A stretch of 64,000 nucleotides of DNA from positions 496,001 to 560,000 of the forward strand of contig NZ_CP121252.1 of the NCBI RefSeq assembly GCF_029637705.1, given 5' to 3'. The notes beneath the pieces are model-generated. The model was not told the DNA's origin and searched no databases. It worked only from the letters and a program-made list of their open reading frames with translations. Position 1 is the stretch's first letter. Every line of letters begins with the position of its first letter. Origin of the DNA: Citricoccus muralis (GTDB taxonomy: Bacteria > Actinomycetota > Actinomycetes > Actinomycetales > Micrococcaceae). Positions 31,748-40,107 of the stretch are shown here, in pieces. A program made the position numbers and the translations under genes.

Positions 31748-33022
31748 TCAGACCAGCAGGCCCAGCGGGTTTTCCAGGCGCTGCTTGAACGCAGCGAGAA
31801 GTTGGGCACCGACAGCGCCGTCGATGGCCCGATGGTCGGCAGATAAAGTTGCCGTCATCTGGGTGGCGATGTGCAGTTGGTCCGTGCGTACCACGGCGCG
31901 TTTCTCTGCGGCTCCCAGAGCGAGAATCCCGGCTTGCGGAGGGTTCAAAATGGCAGAGAACTCTTTGGTGCCGAACATGCCGAGATTGGACAGACTGAAC
32001 GTGCCGCCTTCCAACTCCTGCTGGCGGATCTTTCCGCTGACGGCACGCTGCTTGTAGTCCGACAGTGTTTCCGTCAGCGCTGAGATCGACAGTGATTCCA
32101 CCTGCCGGACGACGGGCGTCAGTAGCCCGCCGTCGGTGGCGATGGCGACAGCGATGTCGGCCTGTCTGAAATGGCGCACATGATCTCCGCCCCAGGCAAC
32201 ATTCGCCTCTGGTACGTCGCGAAGGGCTAACCCGAGCGCTTTCACACACAAGTCGTTGACCGAGACCTTCGACCGGGAGCCACGTTCAATATCTGCTGCC
32301 AGTGAGGTATTGATTTTCGCGCGCAGTTCGAGCAGAGCGTCCATGTCGATGTCGACACTAACGTAGAAGTGCGGCACCTGAGTTTTGGACTCTGTCAGGC
32401 GGCGGGCGATGGCCTTACGCATGGGGGTCAACTCGACCCTGTCGAAGCTGCTATCACCGGACTCCTCATGGACGACGTTGTTGACCTGGTCCACGTGCGC
32501 CGTGCTGACGGCGTTCTCAACGTCGCGGCGTATGATTCGGCCGCCCGGTCCGGACCCGGTCACCGTACTGATATCGATGCCGCGCTCGCGGGCACGGCGT
32601 CGTGCCAGAGGAGAGATCAAAATCCGTGGCGCCTCGGCAACGCTGTTTGCTGGCTCAGGAGGGGCTCCGGGAGCCGGTTGAGTGGGTGCATGAGCATCAG
32701 CATCAGCGTCCGTAGAGTCTGATTGCGGCTCGTTCGGTGCCGCCGCGTTGGAGAGGAATGCTTCCAGTTCCTCGTTGGTTTCTGACCCGTCGGAGAGCAG
32801 GAGAATGGGGGCACCGACGTGGACCGTCGAACCGGCCTCGACCAATATCCGACTCACCGTTCCGGAAGCCTCTGCTTCGAGTTCGACGGTGGCCTTTTCT
32901 GTTTCGATATCGGCCACAGCCTGGCCTCGCGATACGGTGTCGCCGACGGCCACGAGCCAGCTCTGCACGACGGCGTCGGCTGCGTCCGCCACGATGGCGG
33001 GGAGGGTGATGATACTTGCCAT
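31748..33022 (-). CDS. Dihydrolipoamide acyltransferase (E2) of a 2-oxoacid/acetoin-type dehydrogenase
   Basis: This 424-residue E2 has one lipoyl domain (residues 1-75, lipoylated Lys43 in DIETEKATVEL), an Ala/Pro-rich linker, a peripheral subunit-binding domain (about 135-170, SPLARRRARERGIDISTVTGSGPGGRI) and a C-terminal acyltransferase domain with catalytic SADHRAIDG. It transfers the acyl group produced by E1 to CoA. The single lipoyl domain and partnership with a fused E1 fit AcoC-type acetoin dehydrogenases or simple branched-chain complexes. It follows E1 by 61 bases. No E3 (lipoamide dehydrogenase) gene is in the window. Confidence 0.9.
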   Translation of the reverse strand: MASIITLPAIVADAADAVVQSWLVAVGDTVSRGQAVADIETEKATVELEAEASGTVSRILVEAGSTVHVGAPILLLSDGSETNEELEAFLSNAAAPNEPQSDSTDADADAHAPTQPAPGAPPEPANSVAEAPRILISPLARRRARERGIDISTVTGSGPGGRIIRRDVENAVSTAHVDQVNNVVHEESGDSSFDRVELTPMRKAIARRLTESKTQVPHFYVSVDIDMDALLELRAKINTSLAADIERGSRSKVSVNDLCVKALGLALRDVPEANVAWGGDHVRHFRQADIAVAIATDGGLLTPVVRQVESLSISALTETLSDYKQRAVSGKIRQQELEGGTFSLSNLGMFGTKEFSAILNPPQAGILALGAAEKRAVVRTDQLHIATQMTATLSADHRAIDGAVGAQLLAAFKQRLENPLGLLV

Positions 33023-33083
33023 GGAAGGTGTCCTCAGCTTTTCTGTGCTGTCTTCGGAAATCCGGTCGAAAGGAAAAAATGGA

Positions 33084-35312
33084 TTAGCGCTTCGGTGACA
33101 GCCCAAGATTTCGTGCGGCGCGATCGAACCCGTGATGAACGTCATCCAGATCGGCGTTGGCTGCTGCCTCGAGCACCTTCGAGATCGATGGGGCGGCTTC
33201 TCGTCCCGTTACACGTTCTACGGGCTGATCCAGGTGGTCGAAGAACCGGCGTTGAATCTCTTCGGCCACCCACGTGCCGTATGAGGTGCCCAACGGTCCC
33301 TGCTCGACGATCAGAACGTTGTTCGTCTTCTTGATCGACTCGCCCACGGTGGCCCAGTCGAAGGACGCGCGATCGAGCCATCGCAGATCGATCACCTCGG
33401 CATCCAGATCCTCACGCTCCTCCGACGCTTGCAGCGCTAACTCCACCATGTTGAGATAGGAAAGCACGGTCAGGTCTTTCCCTTCCCGACGGATGGCCGC
33501 TTGTCCCACCGGAAGTCGATAGTCGGGAGCTCGATCGGGCACCGTCGATTCCTGCCCATACAAATCGACGTGCTCCAGCACGAGGACTGGATCGTCGAGG
33601 TCCAAAGCTGAATTCATCAGCCCGATATAGTCCGCAGCGTTTGACGGTGCCACAATGCGCCAGCCGGGACTGGTGGCGAAGATTCCCGCCGGATCCATGG
33701 AGTGCTGGGACCCGTAGCCCGCGCCCATCGCGACTTTGGATCGGAGGACGACCGGCATAGATGTCTGCCCACCAAACATATGTCGGGCCTTGCCGATCTG
33801 GTTGAAAACTTGGTCGGCGGCGACGAACAGGAAATCTGAGTACATAAACTCAACGACGGGCTTGAACCGGGCGGTCAGCGCCAACCCGCCGGCCAGGCCG
33901 GCAAAGGCATTCTCGGAGATGGGGGTGCCGAGCACTCGCTCGGGGAAAGCCTCTTTGAGACCCCGTGTCGCACCATTGGTGCCGCCCTTTAAACGGTGGA
34001 TGTCTTCGCCCATCACCACGATGCCCGGATCATCCGACATCCGGTGATGCAAGACGTCGGCGATGGCATCCACGAACCGAACAGGGGTGACAGGATCGTG
34101 AGCTAGATCATCGAGGATGGCCACCTCGTTGGAAAGATCTGGCTCGGAGCGGATCCCATGGTCCACCGTATTCGGATCCGGCCACAGCTCTGGCCGAATG
34201 CGCCGAGCCTGGGCCCGTTCGCTCGTGGGATCGTCTTCGGTGAGATTCTGGACGATCTCCTCGACGGTCTCATCGATGCGTTGGATGAGGTCGCGGGTGT
34301 CTCCATCAGACAAAAGGTCTCGGCGTTGCATCTCTGTGATGACGCGCTGGATCGGGTCTCGTTGCCGCCACTGCTTCTCTTCATCCTTGGTCCGGTAACC
34401 GAAGGCACTGCCCGGGAAGGGACCGTTCTGGTGGAAATATCGGTAGGTGTCTGCTTCGATCAGGGTCGCGCCGGCGCCGGAACGCATATGCTCGACGGCT
34501 TGTTGCTGGGCCATGTAGACCGCGAGGGGATCCATGCCATCGACGTACCACGATCGAATCCCGAATCCGGGGCCACGTAGCGCCAGCCGGGACTCGGCGG
34601 TGACTTCGTCCACATGGGTGGAAACTGCGTAGTGATTGTTCTCAACAAAGAAGCACAACGGTAGCTTCCAGGCAGCCGCCAGGTTGAAGGTCTCTAACGT
34701 GGACCCGATATTGGAGGCACCGTCGCCGAAGTAAGTGACGGTGACGCCGCCGGTATCTTGGCCTGCGTCATCCTGTCGTTGTTCGTGCCGCTGCGCCCAC
34801 GCGTTTCCAGCGGCTAGCGGTACCCCGCCGCCGACGATGGCGTTGGTGCCTAGTGCGCCCGCCTCCATCCACTGCAAGTGCATGGAGCCGCCGCGACCAC
34901 CGGAGAACCCGCCCGAGAGTCCGAGAACCTCCTGCAAGGTCCGTTGCAGGAACTCCACAATCTCATCGCCTTTGATGCCATCTACCGTGCGATATCCCTC
35001 AGGTCGAAGGTAATGCAGTCCTTTGGCGATGAACTGATGATGACCCCGGTGGGTGCCGTTGACGCCGTCGGCCGCACGCAAGGCCATCACAGAGCCGACC
35101 GCAGCGCCTTCTTGGCCGATACTGGAGTGTGCCGGCCCGTGCACTAATCCGGAACCAGCCAGTCTCAGCACAGCTTCTTCGAAGGACCGAATCGCCTGCA
35201 TCTCCACCAGCATCGACTCCAGGAGGGCCGGATCGACGCTATCCCAATCCTCCGGTGTGGTTCGCAGTTGCGTCACGTCGGTCGAATAATCGAGGGGCAC
35301 ATTCTCAGGCAT
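33084..35312 (-). CDS. Fused alpha/beta E1 of an acetoin-type 2-oxoacid dehydrogenase
   Basis: This 742-residue protein joins the two E1 subunits in one chain. The alpha part (about 1-400) has the ThDP motif GDG 196-198 ending in ENN (Asn226) and GGRGGSMHL. The beta part (about 415-742) starts RFVDAIADVLHHRMSDDPGIVVMGEDIH and contains FVAADQVFNQIGKARHMFGGQ and VLEHVDLYG. E1 decarboxylates or cleaves the substrate and acylates E2's lipoyl group. The order E1-E2-SDR-SDR suggests acyloin (acetoin-like) cleavage, though a branched 2-oxoacid is possible. CGGAG precedes ATG 35312. Two GntR-type palindromes lie in its promoter. Confidence 0.9.
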   Translation of the reverse strand: MPENVPLDYSTDVTQLRTTPEDWDSVDPALLESMLVEMQAIRSFEEAVLRLAGSGLVHGPAHSSIGQEGAAVGSVMALRAADGVNGTHRGHHQFIAKGLHYLRPEGYRTVDGIKGDEIVEFLQRTLQEVLGLSGGFSGGRGGSMHLQWMEAGALGTNAIVGGGVPLAAGNAWAQRHEQRQDDAGQDTGGVTVTYFGDGASNIGSTLETFNLAAAWKLPLCFFVENNHYAVSTHVDEVTAESRLALRGPGFGIRSWYVDGMDPLAVYMAQQQAVEHMRSGAGATLIEADTYRYFHQNGPFPGSAFGYRTKDEEKQWRQRDPIQRVITEMQRRDLLSDGDTRDLIQRIDETVEEIVQNLTEDDPTSERAQARRIRPELWPDPNTVDHGIRSEPDLSNEVAILDDLAHDPVTPVRFVDAIADVLHHRMSDDPGIVVMGEDIHRLKGGTNGATRGLKEAFPERVLGTPISENAFAGLAGGLALTARFKPVVEFMYSDFLFVAADQVFNQIGKARHMFGGQTSMPVVLRSKVAMGAGYGSQHSMDPAGIFATSPGWRIVAPSNAADYIGLMNSALDLDDPVLVLEHVDLYGQESTVPDRAPDYRLPVGQAAIRREGKDLTVLSYLNMVELALQASEEREDLDAEVIDLRWLDRASFDWATVGESIKKTNNVLIVEQGPLGTSYGTWVAEEIQRRFFDHLDQPVERVTGREAAPSISKVLEAAANADLDDVHHGFDRAARNLGLSPKR

Positions 35313-35395
35313 GGTTCTCCGAAGGGTCGTGGGTTCGATACATCCGTTGCATCGACACCAGGCGCTCGTGGTTTGAATCACACCGTAGCATCGTC

Positions 35396-35407
35396 ATTGG
35401 ATCCAAT
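35396..35407. promoter_or_regulatory. GntR-type operator O1 (ATTGGATCCAAT)
   Basis: A perfect 12-bp palindrome about 85 bases upstream of the E1 start and about 130 bases before the divergent VOC gene. It shares its core with the sites at 35447, 36818 and 36993. Confidence 0.65.
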
Positions 35408-35446
35408 TCAAGGACTTGAGTGCCCTTATTGGTGCAAAGTGCACCG

Positions 35447-35460
35447 TTTTGGATCCATTC
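35447..35460. promoter_or_regulatory. GntR-type operator O2 (TTTTGGATCCATTC)
   Basis: The core TTGGATCCA keeps nine of the ten bases of the palindrome TTGGATCCAA. It lies about 80 bases upstream of the VOC gene and 51 bases from O1, close to five helical turns, a spacing that would suit looping between bound dimers. Confidence 0.55.
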
Positions 35461-35539
35461 ACGAAAGTGGGGTTTGATATCCTCAACGCATTCATGACAC
35501 GAAACACGTGTCTTGGAACCCAGAGGAGGAGTTGCGCTC

Positions 35540-36061
35540 ATGCCGACCGGTCGTGGTATTCCCGGGCTGAGGGGGACTGATCACATTGGTTTCACTGTCC
35601 CCGATATGGAGCAAGCCCATCATTTCTTGGTGGACGTCATCGGGTGTGACTTTGTCTACTCCCTCGGTCCGTACCCGCAGGATGAAGAACTGATGGCGGT
35701 GCGGATTGGCGTGCATCCGCAGGCGCAGATTCTAGAGATTCGCTTCTATCGCTGTTTCAATGGGTCCAACTTCGAGGTTTTCCACTATGACGCTCCTGGC
35801 CAGGAGTATGAGCGACCCAAGAACTCCGACATGGGAGGACATCACATCGCTCTGTATGTGGATGACCTTGACGACGCCGTGTCGTATCTGCGTGAACGCG
35901 ACATTGATGTGATGGGGGAGCCGAGTGCCAGTTCCGGTGCGAGTCTGGGGCAGCGCTGGGTGTACTTCACTTCACCGTGGGGAATGCAATTCGAGCTAGT
36001 CTCTTTCCCGGAAGGAAAATCTTATGAACGTGACGCGGAGGTACTGCTGTGGCATCCCTAG
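35540..36061 (+). CDS. VOC-superfamily metalloprotein (glyoxalase/dioxygenase fold)
   Basis: A 173-residue protein with the paired beta-alpha-beta-beta-beta modules of the vicinal oxygen chelate family. Putative metal ligands are His in RGTDHIGFTVPD, Glu in QILEIRFY, His in GGHHIALYVDD and Glu in GMQFELVSF. Members include glyoxalases, epimerases, isomerases and extradiol dioxygenases; none is indicated specifically. ATG 35540 has GAGGAGGA nine bases upstream. It overlaps the GntR gene by 13 bases and is divergent from E1, so it is probably part of the same catabolic pathway. Confidence 0.8.
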   Translation: MPTGRGIPGLRGTDHIGFTVPDMEQAHHFLVDVIGCDFVYSLGPYPQDEELMAVRIGVHPQAQILEIRFYRCFNGSNFEVFHYDAPGQEYERPKNSDMGGHHIALYVDDLDDAVSYLRERDIDVMGEPSASSGASLGQRWVYFTSPWGMQFELVSFPEGKSYERDAEVLLWHP

Positions 36062-36753
36062 ACGCCATTGACGAGCCGGGGCATGCTTCGGCGTTGCCCA
36101 GTGCGCCCGCCACTGCGGAGTCCGTGACCGATCGATTGCGTGCTGAAATTCTGGCGGGGGAATTTACCCCAGGGCAGCGCTTGGGTCAGGAGTTGTTGGC
36201 GTCGCGGTTTAACGCGTCCAGAATGCCTGTCAGAACGGCGTTGCGTCAGCTCGAGGCGGAAGGGCTGGTCACGACGGTCGCTCACAGTGGGGCGTGGGTG
36301 TCGAAGCTGGATCGTTTCGAATTCGAGCAGGTCTATAAGATGCGCGAGGCTTTGGAGCCGCTGGCTATAGCGGAATCGCTCTTGCATCTCACTGCGGAGC
36401 AACTTGACGAAATTGGCGCGATTGCTGAGCAATTGCATGAGGCGACGCTGCCGCAGGTGAAGATCGAGGAGTTTCTGGAGCTGGACCGCAAGTTTCATCT
36501 GCTCACCTATGCCGGGGTGCAGTACGAGCCTTTGCGCTTGCAGGTTGAACGGCTGTGGAACACCACGCAACATTACCGACGGGCGCTCTCTTATCGGTTG
36601 GACCAAAGCCGTGCGCAGATGACGGATCACGACCACGCTCTCATCCTTGACGCTGTGCGTCGACGTGACCAGGAAGCAGCGCGAGCACTGGTTCGACTGC
36701 ACATCAACCGTACTCGGCAGACGATCTCGGAGTCGGTGGAAATCTTCACCTAA
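36049..36753 (+). CDS. GntR/FadR-family (FCD) transcriptional regulator
   Basis: A 234-residue regulator with an N-terminal winged HTH (about 22-85: TDRLRAEILAGEFTPGQRLGQELLASRFNASRMPVRTALRQLEAEGLV) and a C-terminal FCD helical domain. The latter's metal/ligand residues appear in LDRKFHLL, TDHDHALILDAVRRRD and VRLHINRT. GTG 36049 has GGAGG eight bases upstream and overlaps the VOC gene. FCD proteins usually sense organic acids or sugar acids. Perfect TTGGATCCAA-type palindromes flank the gene at both the E1/VOC promoter and the SDR-liv promoter, so this is the likely regulator of both units. Confidence 0.9.
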   Translation: MASLDAIDEPGHASALPSAPATAESVTDRLRAEILAGEFTPGQRLGQELLASRFNASRMPVRTALRQLEAEGLVTTVAHSGAWVSKLDRFEFEQVYKMREALEPLAIAESLLHLTAEQLDEIGAIAEQLHEATLPQVKIEEFLELDRKFHLLTYAGVQYEPLRLQVERLWNTTQHYRRALSYRLDQSRAQMTDHDHALILDAVRRRDQEAARALVRLHINRTRQTISESVEIFT

Positions 36754-36817
36754 CCCTCGACGTCATTGTAGACACGCTGACGCGCGTCGGCGTTCCTAGT
36801 CGTGCGCAAAAACTGTT

Positions 36818-36831
36818 CCTTGGATCCAAGG
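36818..36831. promoter_or_regulatory. GntR-type operator O3 (CCTTGGATCCAAGG)
   Basis: A perfect 14-bp palindrome, 65 bases after the gntR stop and 273 bases upstream of the SDR start. It may be an auxiliary site for the SDR-liv promoter. Confidence 0.65.
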
Positions 36832-36992
36832 CGCCCAATCGGGACTCCTGGCGATGATTCATGAATCGGCCCTAGTCGTTCTGGCTGGATCGCCTGAAAC
36901 ACGCGCTGTAGAAGCGAATACGGCGTGCCTCGATCTTCACAGGCCAATTTCTCGGTGTTGACGTAGATCACATTCTCTGGTTGCATGTAACT

Positions 36993-37008
36993 CAATTGGA
37001 TCCAATTG
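36993..37008. promoter_or_regulatory. GntR-type operator O4 (CAATTGGATCCAATTG)
   Basis: A perfect 16-bp palindrome 95 bases upstream of the SDR start codon; it is the longest of the set and the best candidate for the primary operator of the SDR-liv-dehydrogenase operon. Confidence 0.7.
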
Positions 37009-37103
37009 TGCAGTTGATGGAGCGTTTCCCCCGTGGTGCGCTTGAGACGAGCCTGAAAAGTCAGAAGTCGGATCCATTCCAACGACAGGGAAGTGAAGCG
37101 CAC

Positions 37104-37862
37104 GTGAGTACAGATCTCTTCTCGCTTCAGGGAAAGCGAATTCTCGTGACAGGCGGTGGCCGTGGCCTCGGACGTGCTTTGGCTGAGGGTCTCCACAACG
37201 CAGGCGGGCAGATCGCCTTGGTCTCTCGGACTCCAGAGCAGGTTGACGCTGCAGCCCGCAGCATCGGGTCTCGGGCAGTGGGCCTGCCCGGCGATGTGGG
37301 AACGGAAGACCCTGCAAAGCTGTTAGACCGCGTTGAATCGGTCCTGGACGGTCCCGTCGACGTGGTTCTGCACGCCGCAGGAATTCAGCACCGGCAGCCA
37401 GCCGAAGAATTCGACCGCTCTGCTTGGGAGCAGTTGCTGCACGTGAATCTGACGGCACCGTTCCTGCTTTCACAGGAAATTGGACGGCGCCAGCTGGTGG
37501 ATGGCCGCCACGGCAGTCACATTTTTATTGGCTCGGTCACGAGCAGAAATTTTGTTCCCAACGTCGCCGCGTATATGGCGACTAAATCTGGCATCGACGG
37601 AGTGACACGCTCCCTCAGCGGTGAATGGTCCGGTTCCGGTGTTCGAGCCAACGCCATTGGCCCCGGCTACTTCCGCACCGAGATGACTGAGCCGCTCTTT
37701 CGAGACAAGGAGCGCTACCAGAAGATGCTCGACCGGATCCCGATGGGACGCTTCGGCAACCCAGAGGAACTCGTGGGGGCCGCTGTCTTTCTGGCGTCTG
37801 ACGCTGCGAGCTATGTCACGGGCCAAATGCTGATGGTCGACGGCGGGTGGACGACCTATTGA
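37104..37862 (+). CDS. Short-chain dehydrogenase/reductase (SDR 3, head of liv operon)
   Basis: This 252-residue classical SDR has TGGGRGLGRALA, HAAGIQHR, catalytic Ser in FIGSVTS and Tyr-x3-Lys in AAYMATKSG, and ends DGGWTTY as in gluconate-5-dehydrogenase/KduD enzymes. GTG 37104 is preceded by GGGAAGTG. It is the first gene of a rightward operon through ALDH. A small hairpin (TAGGCC-N4-GGCCTA at 37882-37897) lies before livK and might trim expression of the downstream genes. The substrate is unknown. Confidence 0.85.
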   Translation: MSTDLFSLQGKRILVTGGGRGLGRALAEGLHNAGGQIALVSRTPEQVDAAARSIGSRAVGLPGDVGTEDPAKLLDRVESVLDGPVDVVLHAAGIQHRQPAEEFDRSAWEQLLHVNLTAPFLLSQEIGRRQLVDGRHGSHIFIGSVTSRNFVPNVAAYMATKSGIDGVTRSLSGEWSGSGVRANAIGPGYFRTEMTEPLFRDKERYQKMLDRIPMGRFGNPEELVGAAVFLASDAASYVTGQMLMVDGGWTTY

Positions 37863-37934
37863 CCCAGCGAATCACTATCAGTAGGCCACGGGGCCTAGAC
37901 CCTCACTGATCACCATTCACACATCGGAGTATCA

Positions 37935-39203
37935 ATGTCCAACGCAACATCAGGGATCGGACGCCGCCGTTTTCTGCAGTGGGCCGGAGCCGGGCTGGTC
38001 ACAGCCGCGGCGGTCCCCATGCTGTCCGGCTGCGCCGGGCCCGGAACAGACGAATCGACCCTTCGGCTGGGCGCCATGTTCCCCGTTACCGGGCCCAATG
38101 CGCTGCTCGGGGAGGAATCCTGGCGAGGAGTTCGTATCGCCGCAGACCTGCGTAATCGTCAGGGGGGTATTGCCGGTAAAGAGATCGAGCTGATCTTCGC
38201 CGACATACCCGACGTGGCTGCCGCGGCATCTGAAGCACGGCGGCTCGTGTTCAACCAGAACACCAAGCTGGGGCTGGGCGCATATAGTTCTTCGCTGGGA
38301 CTAGCAGCATCTGAGGTCTTCGCACGCACCGGTAACGCGTATGTAGAGCTGGGCGCCGTCTCGGAAGCCATCACCGCGCGCGGATACGACAACGTCTTCC
38401 GCATGAATCCGACGGCCCGTGATATGACGATTCGCCACATGGATTTCATTGAGAATTACCTTGCCGACCAGTTGGGTAAACCGGTTTCGGAGCTCAACGT
38501 CGTCATGTTGCACGAAGATTCCTCGTACGGCCAGTCCATTATCGACTTGGCGGCGGAGGAAGCCCAAGCGATCGGTCTGACAAATTTCCGTGGCGAAGCT
38601 TATAGCGCCACCTCAACGGACCTTTCATCCACTGTGCTGCGCCTGCGGCAGATGAGCCCGGACATCGTCCTGGCGGTCTCCTACGCCGCGGACGCGGTGT
38701 TGCTGGCGCGCCAGATCCGGGACAACAACGTCAAGCTCGGCGCGTTCATCGGCACCGGCGGCGGACACTCTCTGCGCAGCTTCTACGATTCAGTGGGGTC
38801 ACTGACGGACGGCGTATATGACGTCGACTTTGCTCAGATTCATATTAACCCGGACTACACCCCGGGCATTGACGAATTCGTGGAAAGCTATCACGAGCGT
38901 TTTGGCAGCGACCCGGCCTCTGGGCACTCGATGGCGAACTATAGCGGAGCCAATCTTGTCTTCGACATTCTCGAGCGCGCCGGTGGAAACGATGACCCGG
39001 ATACATTCCGCGCTGCAGCGCAGTCGATGTCATTGCCTCCCGCCTCGACCACGGCCGGGTGGGGTTACCAGCTCGACGAGAACAACCAAAACACTCGTGG
39101 GGAGATGTACGTCATGCAATGGAACGACGGAAATCTTGAAACCGTGTGGCCGCCGGAGGCCGCCGTTCGCGAACCCCAAATGATCACGCCGTTCGGCCTG
39201 TGA
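37935..39203 (+). CDS. livK: Liv-type ABC transporter substrate-binding lipoprotein
   Basis: A 422-residue periplasmic-binding-fold type 1 protein. The signal peptide carries a twin-arginine motif (GRRRFLQ, residues 9-15) and the lipobox MLSGC (Cys33), so it is probably Tat-exported and membrane anchored. LRLGAMFPVTGPNALLGEESWRGVRIAADLRNRQGGIAG is the classical LivK start of the mature protein. The family binds branched-chain amino acids, amides, urea and many aromatic or dicarboxylic acids, so the name reflects family, not substrate. It heads a complete K-H-M-G-F set, in an operon with alcohol and aldehyde dehydrogenases. Confidence 0.88.
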   Translation: MSNATSGIGRRRFLQWAGAGLVTAAAVPMLSGCAGPGTDESTLRLGAMFPVTGPNALLGEESWRGVRIAADLRNRQGGIAGKEIELIFADIPDVAAAASEARRLVFNQNTKLGLGAYSSSLGLAASEVFARTGNAYVELGAVSEAITARGYDNVFRMNPTARDMTIRHMDFIENYLADQLGKPVSELNVVMLHEDSSYGQSIIDLAAEEAQAIGLTNFRGEAYSATSTDLSSTVLRLRQMSPDIVLAVSYAADAVLLARQIRDNNVKLGAFIGTGGGHSLRSFYDSVGSLTDGVYDVDFAQIHINPDYTPGIDEFVESYHERFGSDPASGHSMANYSGANLVFDILERAGGNDDPDTFRAAAQSMSLPPASTTAGWGYQLDENNQNTRGEMYVMQWNDGNLETVWPPEAAVREPQMITPFGL

Positions 39204-39219
39204 CGGAAAGGAACCAGCG

Positions 39220-40107
39220 ATGGAACAAATGATTCAAATCGTGGTTGCGGGCCTGATGCTCGGTGGTGTGTATGCGCTCATCGCCGTCGGCCTGAATCTG
39301 ATCTTCGGCGTGGTGAAGATCATCAACTTCGCCCATGGCGAGCTCGTGCTCGTGGGTATGTACCTGACATGGTGGCTCTGGCTCACTTTTGATCTGAACC
39401 CGTATCTATCCCTGGTCATCGTGGCACCGGTGACGTTCCTCTTGGGAGTTCTGATCCAGCAGTTCCTAGTGGGGCCGATGATCAATTCATCCCCGTTGAT
39501 GAAAATCTTCTTGACGCTGGGTCTGTCCGTTTTCCTGCAGAACCTCGCACTCTTTATGTTCGGAGGGCAGTTCCGCACGGTCAACGTGCCGTGGGCGGAA
39601 CAGAACCTCACGATCCTGGGGATCAGCGTGACCTACGGACGCGTCACCGCATTCCTCGTCGCCCTGCTCCTGGTTTTCGGACTGTTCTACCTGATGAAGC
39701 GTACCCTCACGGGCAAAGTCCTCAACGCGATCGTCGAGGATCGCGAGACCGCTGGAACCATTGGCATCCCCGTTCGTCGGTATTACCTGCTGGCCATGGG
39801 ACTCGGTGTTGGACTGGCCGGTGTAGCCGGAAGCCTCATCATCCCGTTCCAAGCTGCCTACCCACTCGCCGGTGCACACTTCACGCTGATGGCATTTGTC
39901 GTGGTCGTCCTCGGCGGCCTTGGAAACATGGGAGGCGCCCTGGTGGGCGGCCTGATTCTCGGCGTCGTCGAAACATTGACCGGAACCTATCTCGACCCGG
40001 GCCTGCAGCAGGTCGCAGTGTTCATTGTCTTTATCATCGTGCTGATCGTGCGCCCTCAAGGCATCTTCGGTGGCGCGGCCCGTAACGCGGAGGTGGGCCT
40101 GAAATGA
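39220..40107 (+). CDS. livH: Liv-type ABC transporter permease, LivH
   Basis: A 295-residue integral membrane permease with about eight helices. It has LMLGGVYALIAVGLNLIFGVVKIINFAHGEL at the N terminus, the IVEDRETAGTIGIPV cytoplasmic loop that contacts the ATPase, and GGLGNMGGALVGGLILGVVETL near the C terminus. GGAAAGGAA precedes the ATG, 16 bases after livK. It ends by overlapping livM by four bases. Confidence 0.93.
   Translation: MEQMIQIVVAGLMLGGVYALIAVGLNLIFGVVKIINFAHGELVLVGMYLTWWLWLTFDLNPYLSLVIVAPVTFLLGVLIQQFLVGPMINSSPLMKIFLTLGLSVFLQNLALFMFGGQFRTVNVPWAEQNLTILGISVTYGRVTAFLVALLLVFGLFYLMKRTLTGKVLNAIVEDRETAGTIGIPVRRYYLLAMGLGVGLAGVAGSLIIPFQAAYPLAGAHFTLMAFVVVVLGGLGNMGGALVGGLILGVVETLTGTYLDPGLQQVAVFIVFIIVLIVRPQGIFGGAARNAEVGLK

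Larger units (their letters stand above)
36754..37103. other. 350-base regulatory intergenic region between gntR and the SDR-liv operon
   Basis: This stretch holds no supported gene. It contains two perfect GntR-type palindromes (36818, 36993) and one partial copy (37068, TCGGATCCA followed by TTCC, resembling O2). It is visibly AT-richer than the flanking genes. A leftward open frame crosses it but overlaps the SDR start and has no recognisable content. Confidence 0.6.

Noticed and set aside
36750-37196. Leftward open frame of 148 codons in the gntR-SDR intergenic region
   Set aside because: It overlaps the SDR start by about 90 bases, covers three GntR operators, has no ribosome binding site and no recognisable domain. 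A shorter version (from about 36986) cannot be fully excluded.
37882-37897. Hairpin between SDR 3 and livK as a full terminator
   Set aside because: The stem is only six bases and lies inside an apparent operon; at most it attenuates transcription.
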